A stretch of DNA of 64,000 bases from Amorphochlora amoebiformis. Taxonomy: Eukaryota > Cercozoa > Chlorarachniophyceae. Positions 61,797-64,000 of the stretch are shown one piece after another (within the stretch, counting starts at the first letter, position 1; each line of letters begins with the position of its first letter). The stretch covers positions 186,001 to 250,000 of the forward strand of contig BAAHQB010000074.1 in NCBI GenBank assembly GCA_054601695.1, given 5' to 3'. A program made the translations under genes and the position numbers. The notes beneath the pieces are model-generated. The model was not told where the DNA came from. It worked only from the letters and a program-made list of their open reading frames with translations, and did not search any database.

Positions 61797-62130
61797 GCCA
61801 AAAATTCATTGCATCTGACGGCGACACCTCGTGACACTTTTGCATAGGTGATATTTTTCGTGATATTCACCTGCTGCAGCACCGGAGAGGTTGAGCTTTG
61901 TTTCGCTTGTTCTCATGTTTTCTTCTTGTTCTTATAGCGGTCGGTGTGTAACGAGTGTGTTCGTATGTCTGGTGTATTTCATTCAGCTCGTGTTTCTCGG
62001 TTTGGGACTGGCGATCACCGTCATAGTTTTTACTGGTTGTCAATAGCCCTTTTTGGACCCTTGATATACACCATTATGATATTTTGACTCTTCACATCCA
62101 TGTTCTTCCTTGTCTATCTCATATTAATAT
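61797..62130. other. unassigned unique sequence
   Basis: T-rich unique DNA with several pyrimidine-AG words. I see no exon I can support. Confidence 0.4.
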
Positions 62131-62164
62131 GTATTATGATATATATATATATATATATGTGTGT

Positions 62165-62208
<44 letters not shown>

Positions 62209-62305
62209 TACATATATAATATATATATACACACAAACACATATATATATATATATATTGTAGGTAGTATGCAAATATGTTTGCATGTATGTGTACATCT
62301 GTGTA

Positions 62306-62376
<71 letters not shown>

Positions 62377-62379
62377 ATA

Positions 62380-62459
<80 letters not shown>

Positions 62460-62489
62460 AATATATATATTTACATATATACATATGTG

Positions 62490-62525
<36 letters not shown>

Positions 62526-62599
62526 AATACACATATATATATATGTATATATGTATTTATACATATATATATGTATAATGTATATATAGATATTCATAA

Positions 62600-62633
<34 letters not shown>

Positions 62634-62762
62634 TATAATGTATATATACATATATTTATATATATATATATATATATATAAATATCTGATATTAGTGTAT
62701 ATGTATCATATCTCATATGTAACAGTTGCTTTTATATCGAAGGAATATATGTATCACACATA

Positions 62763-62801
<39 letters not shown>

Positions 62802-62894
62802 GTATATATATACATATATATATATACTAAATATATATTTACCTGTAAATATGGGTGTAATATATTTGTTTCATATTATACATGCAAATATGCA

Positions 62895-62937
<43 letters not shown>

Positions 62938-63036
62938 ATATATATAAAATATATATATATATATTTACATGAAATATATATTTACCTGTAAATATGGGTG
63001 TAATATATTTACTTCATATTATACATGTAAATATGC

Positions 63037-63085
<49 letters not shown>

Positions 63086-63132
63086 TGTATATATACTACA
63101 TATGTATATATATATATATATGTGTATGTGTA

Positions 63133-63164
<32 letters not shown>

Positions 63165-63239
63165 ATATAATATATATATAAATTATATGATATATATTTA
63201 CAAATATATATATATATATATGTGTGTGTATATATATGT

Positions 63240-63329
<90 letters not shown>

Positions 63330-63440
63330 GTATACATGTATATATATATAATTATATATATATATAAATATATATATGTATATGTGTGTGTATAAATATG
63401 TATATACATGTATACATAATATATTTAAATAGATTATACT
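62131..63440. repeat. (AT)n block with 70-bp duplication
   Basis: Long TA tracts with GTGT patches. 62829-62897 and 62972-63040 are near-identical, each carrying TTTACCTGTAAATATGGGTG and a CATATTATACATG segment. No gene. Confidence 0.85.
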
Positions 63441-63542
63441 ATAATATGCATATGTTACAGTAGCCCACACGTGTGTTAATTTTTCTCCGAACACAATTCA
63501 TATTTCCCCGAACTCTTTGTCCCTTTTCTGTTATATTAATAC

Positions 63543-63740
63543 ATGGTTTGTGTTTGTATTAGTTCTTTTCCTCCGGCATCGACACAAGCTGTAGGTGTTG
63601 GACCAGGTAATTCCAGCTGGGTTAGCTCTAGAGATGTAACCATGGTTGACACCTCGACCACGCCGAGTCCAGGTGGCCTGGAGTCACTGTTAGATCGGCA
63701 GGAGTCTCGCAAAAATATTGATTGTGTCATATATTTGTGA
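63543..63740 (+). CDS. weak hypothetical ORF near window end
   Basis: Sixty-five codons starting MVCVCISSFPPAS, Ser/Thr/Gly/Pro-rich in the middle (TMVDTSTTPSPGGLESLLD) and ending DCVIYL. The minus strand is also open across the same bases (63536-63730), and possible donors exist at about 63606 and 63672, so strand and splicing are undecided. No family recognised. Confidence 0.2.
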   Translation: MVCVCISSFPPASTQAVGVGPGNSSWVSSRDVTMVDTSTTPSPGGLESLLDRQESRKNIDCVIYL

Positions 63741-64000
63741 CGATTTTCATTAATGAATTATCTATTAACTATTATTTCTTCTACCGTGCTAAGTCTAGAA
63801 GTAGGTTAGATACCAGTTATCACTGAGTATGATAGTTTGGATAAAATATATACGGGCGTCTACTGAGTCTAGTACAAGTTAAATCACACACAAACACCCG
63901 CATCTAGTGCATTGACGTAGATATTCTAGATATTGCGGAGTACCAATATCTGAGCATATGATAATCGGGACTGATTGATAGTATATGTTGAAGTCACTAT
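63741..64000. other. unassigned AT-rich, CTAG-containing sequence
   Basis: Unique AT-rich DNA with several CTAG words, similar in composition to the convergent intergenic regions at 25790-26870 and 52539-52800. Nothing further seen. Confidence 0.4.

Overview
The window is nuclear DNA from an intron-rich eukaryote. Every gene recognised with confidence is split into short exons with GT..AG borders, and most of the DNA is intron filled with (AT)n, (GT)n, (CT)n and (ATT)n microsatellites. Arrays of CCCTAA match a TTAGGG-type telomere. A 3-dehydroquinate dehydratase-shikimate dehydrogenase gene means the host makes shikimate, so it is not an animal; an alga or other protist is the best guess, and I cannot name the lineage. 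Exons were joined by hand, using splice borders, reading-phase continuity and family motifs.

Layout. 1-13469 (+): 3' part of the dehydroquinate dehydratase-shikimate dehydrogenase gene (20 exons found, 5' end outside the window); two of its introns hold interstitial telomeric repeats. 14260-14773 (-): glycine cleavage H protein, two exons. 14941-25469 (+): about 41 exons for a long coiled-coil protein that looks like HMMR/RHAMM with an added WW domain, including a run of tandem 126-nt exons. 25470-27232: convergent intergenic region rich in CTAG and ACGT, with a roughly 100-bp inverted repeat. 27233-34461 (-): BLM/Sgs1-type RecQ helicase. 34462-39403: poorly resolved region with two weak hypothetical ORFs, a 71-bp tandem repeat, trinucleotide runs and a second telomeric-repeat array. 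39404-46615 (-): METTL1-type tRNA m7G methyltransferase, 13 exons. 46727-52538 (+): a 158-residue, seven-exon membrane protein that I do not recognise. 53432-61390 (-): DNA polymerase delta subunit 3 (POLD3), 22 exons, ending in a PCNA-binding motif. 61391-64000: promoter side of POLD3, weak ORFs and AT repeats.

The genes do not form a pathway. Shikimate synthesis, glycine cleavage, spindle or cytoskeleton, recombination, tRNA modification and replication are all represented. They do alternate in strand, so neighbours are head-to-head or tail-to-tail. Two head-to-head pairs share very short promoter gaps (167 bp and 111 bp between start codons) although their introns are bloated. The strongest candidates for new biology are the telomeric-repeat introns, the heptad-exact exon array in the WW-containing HMMR-like gene, and the unknown membrane protein.
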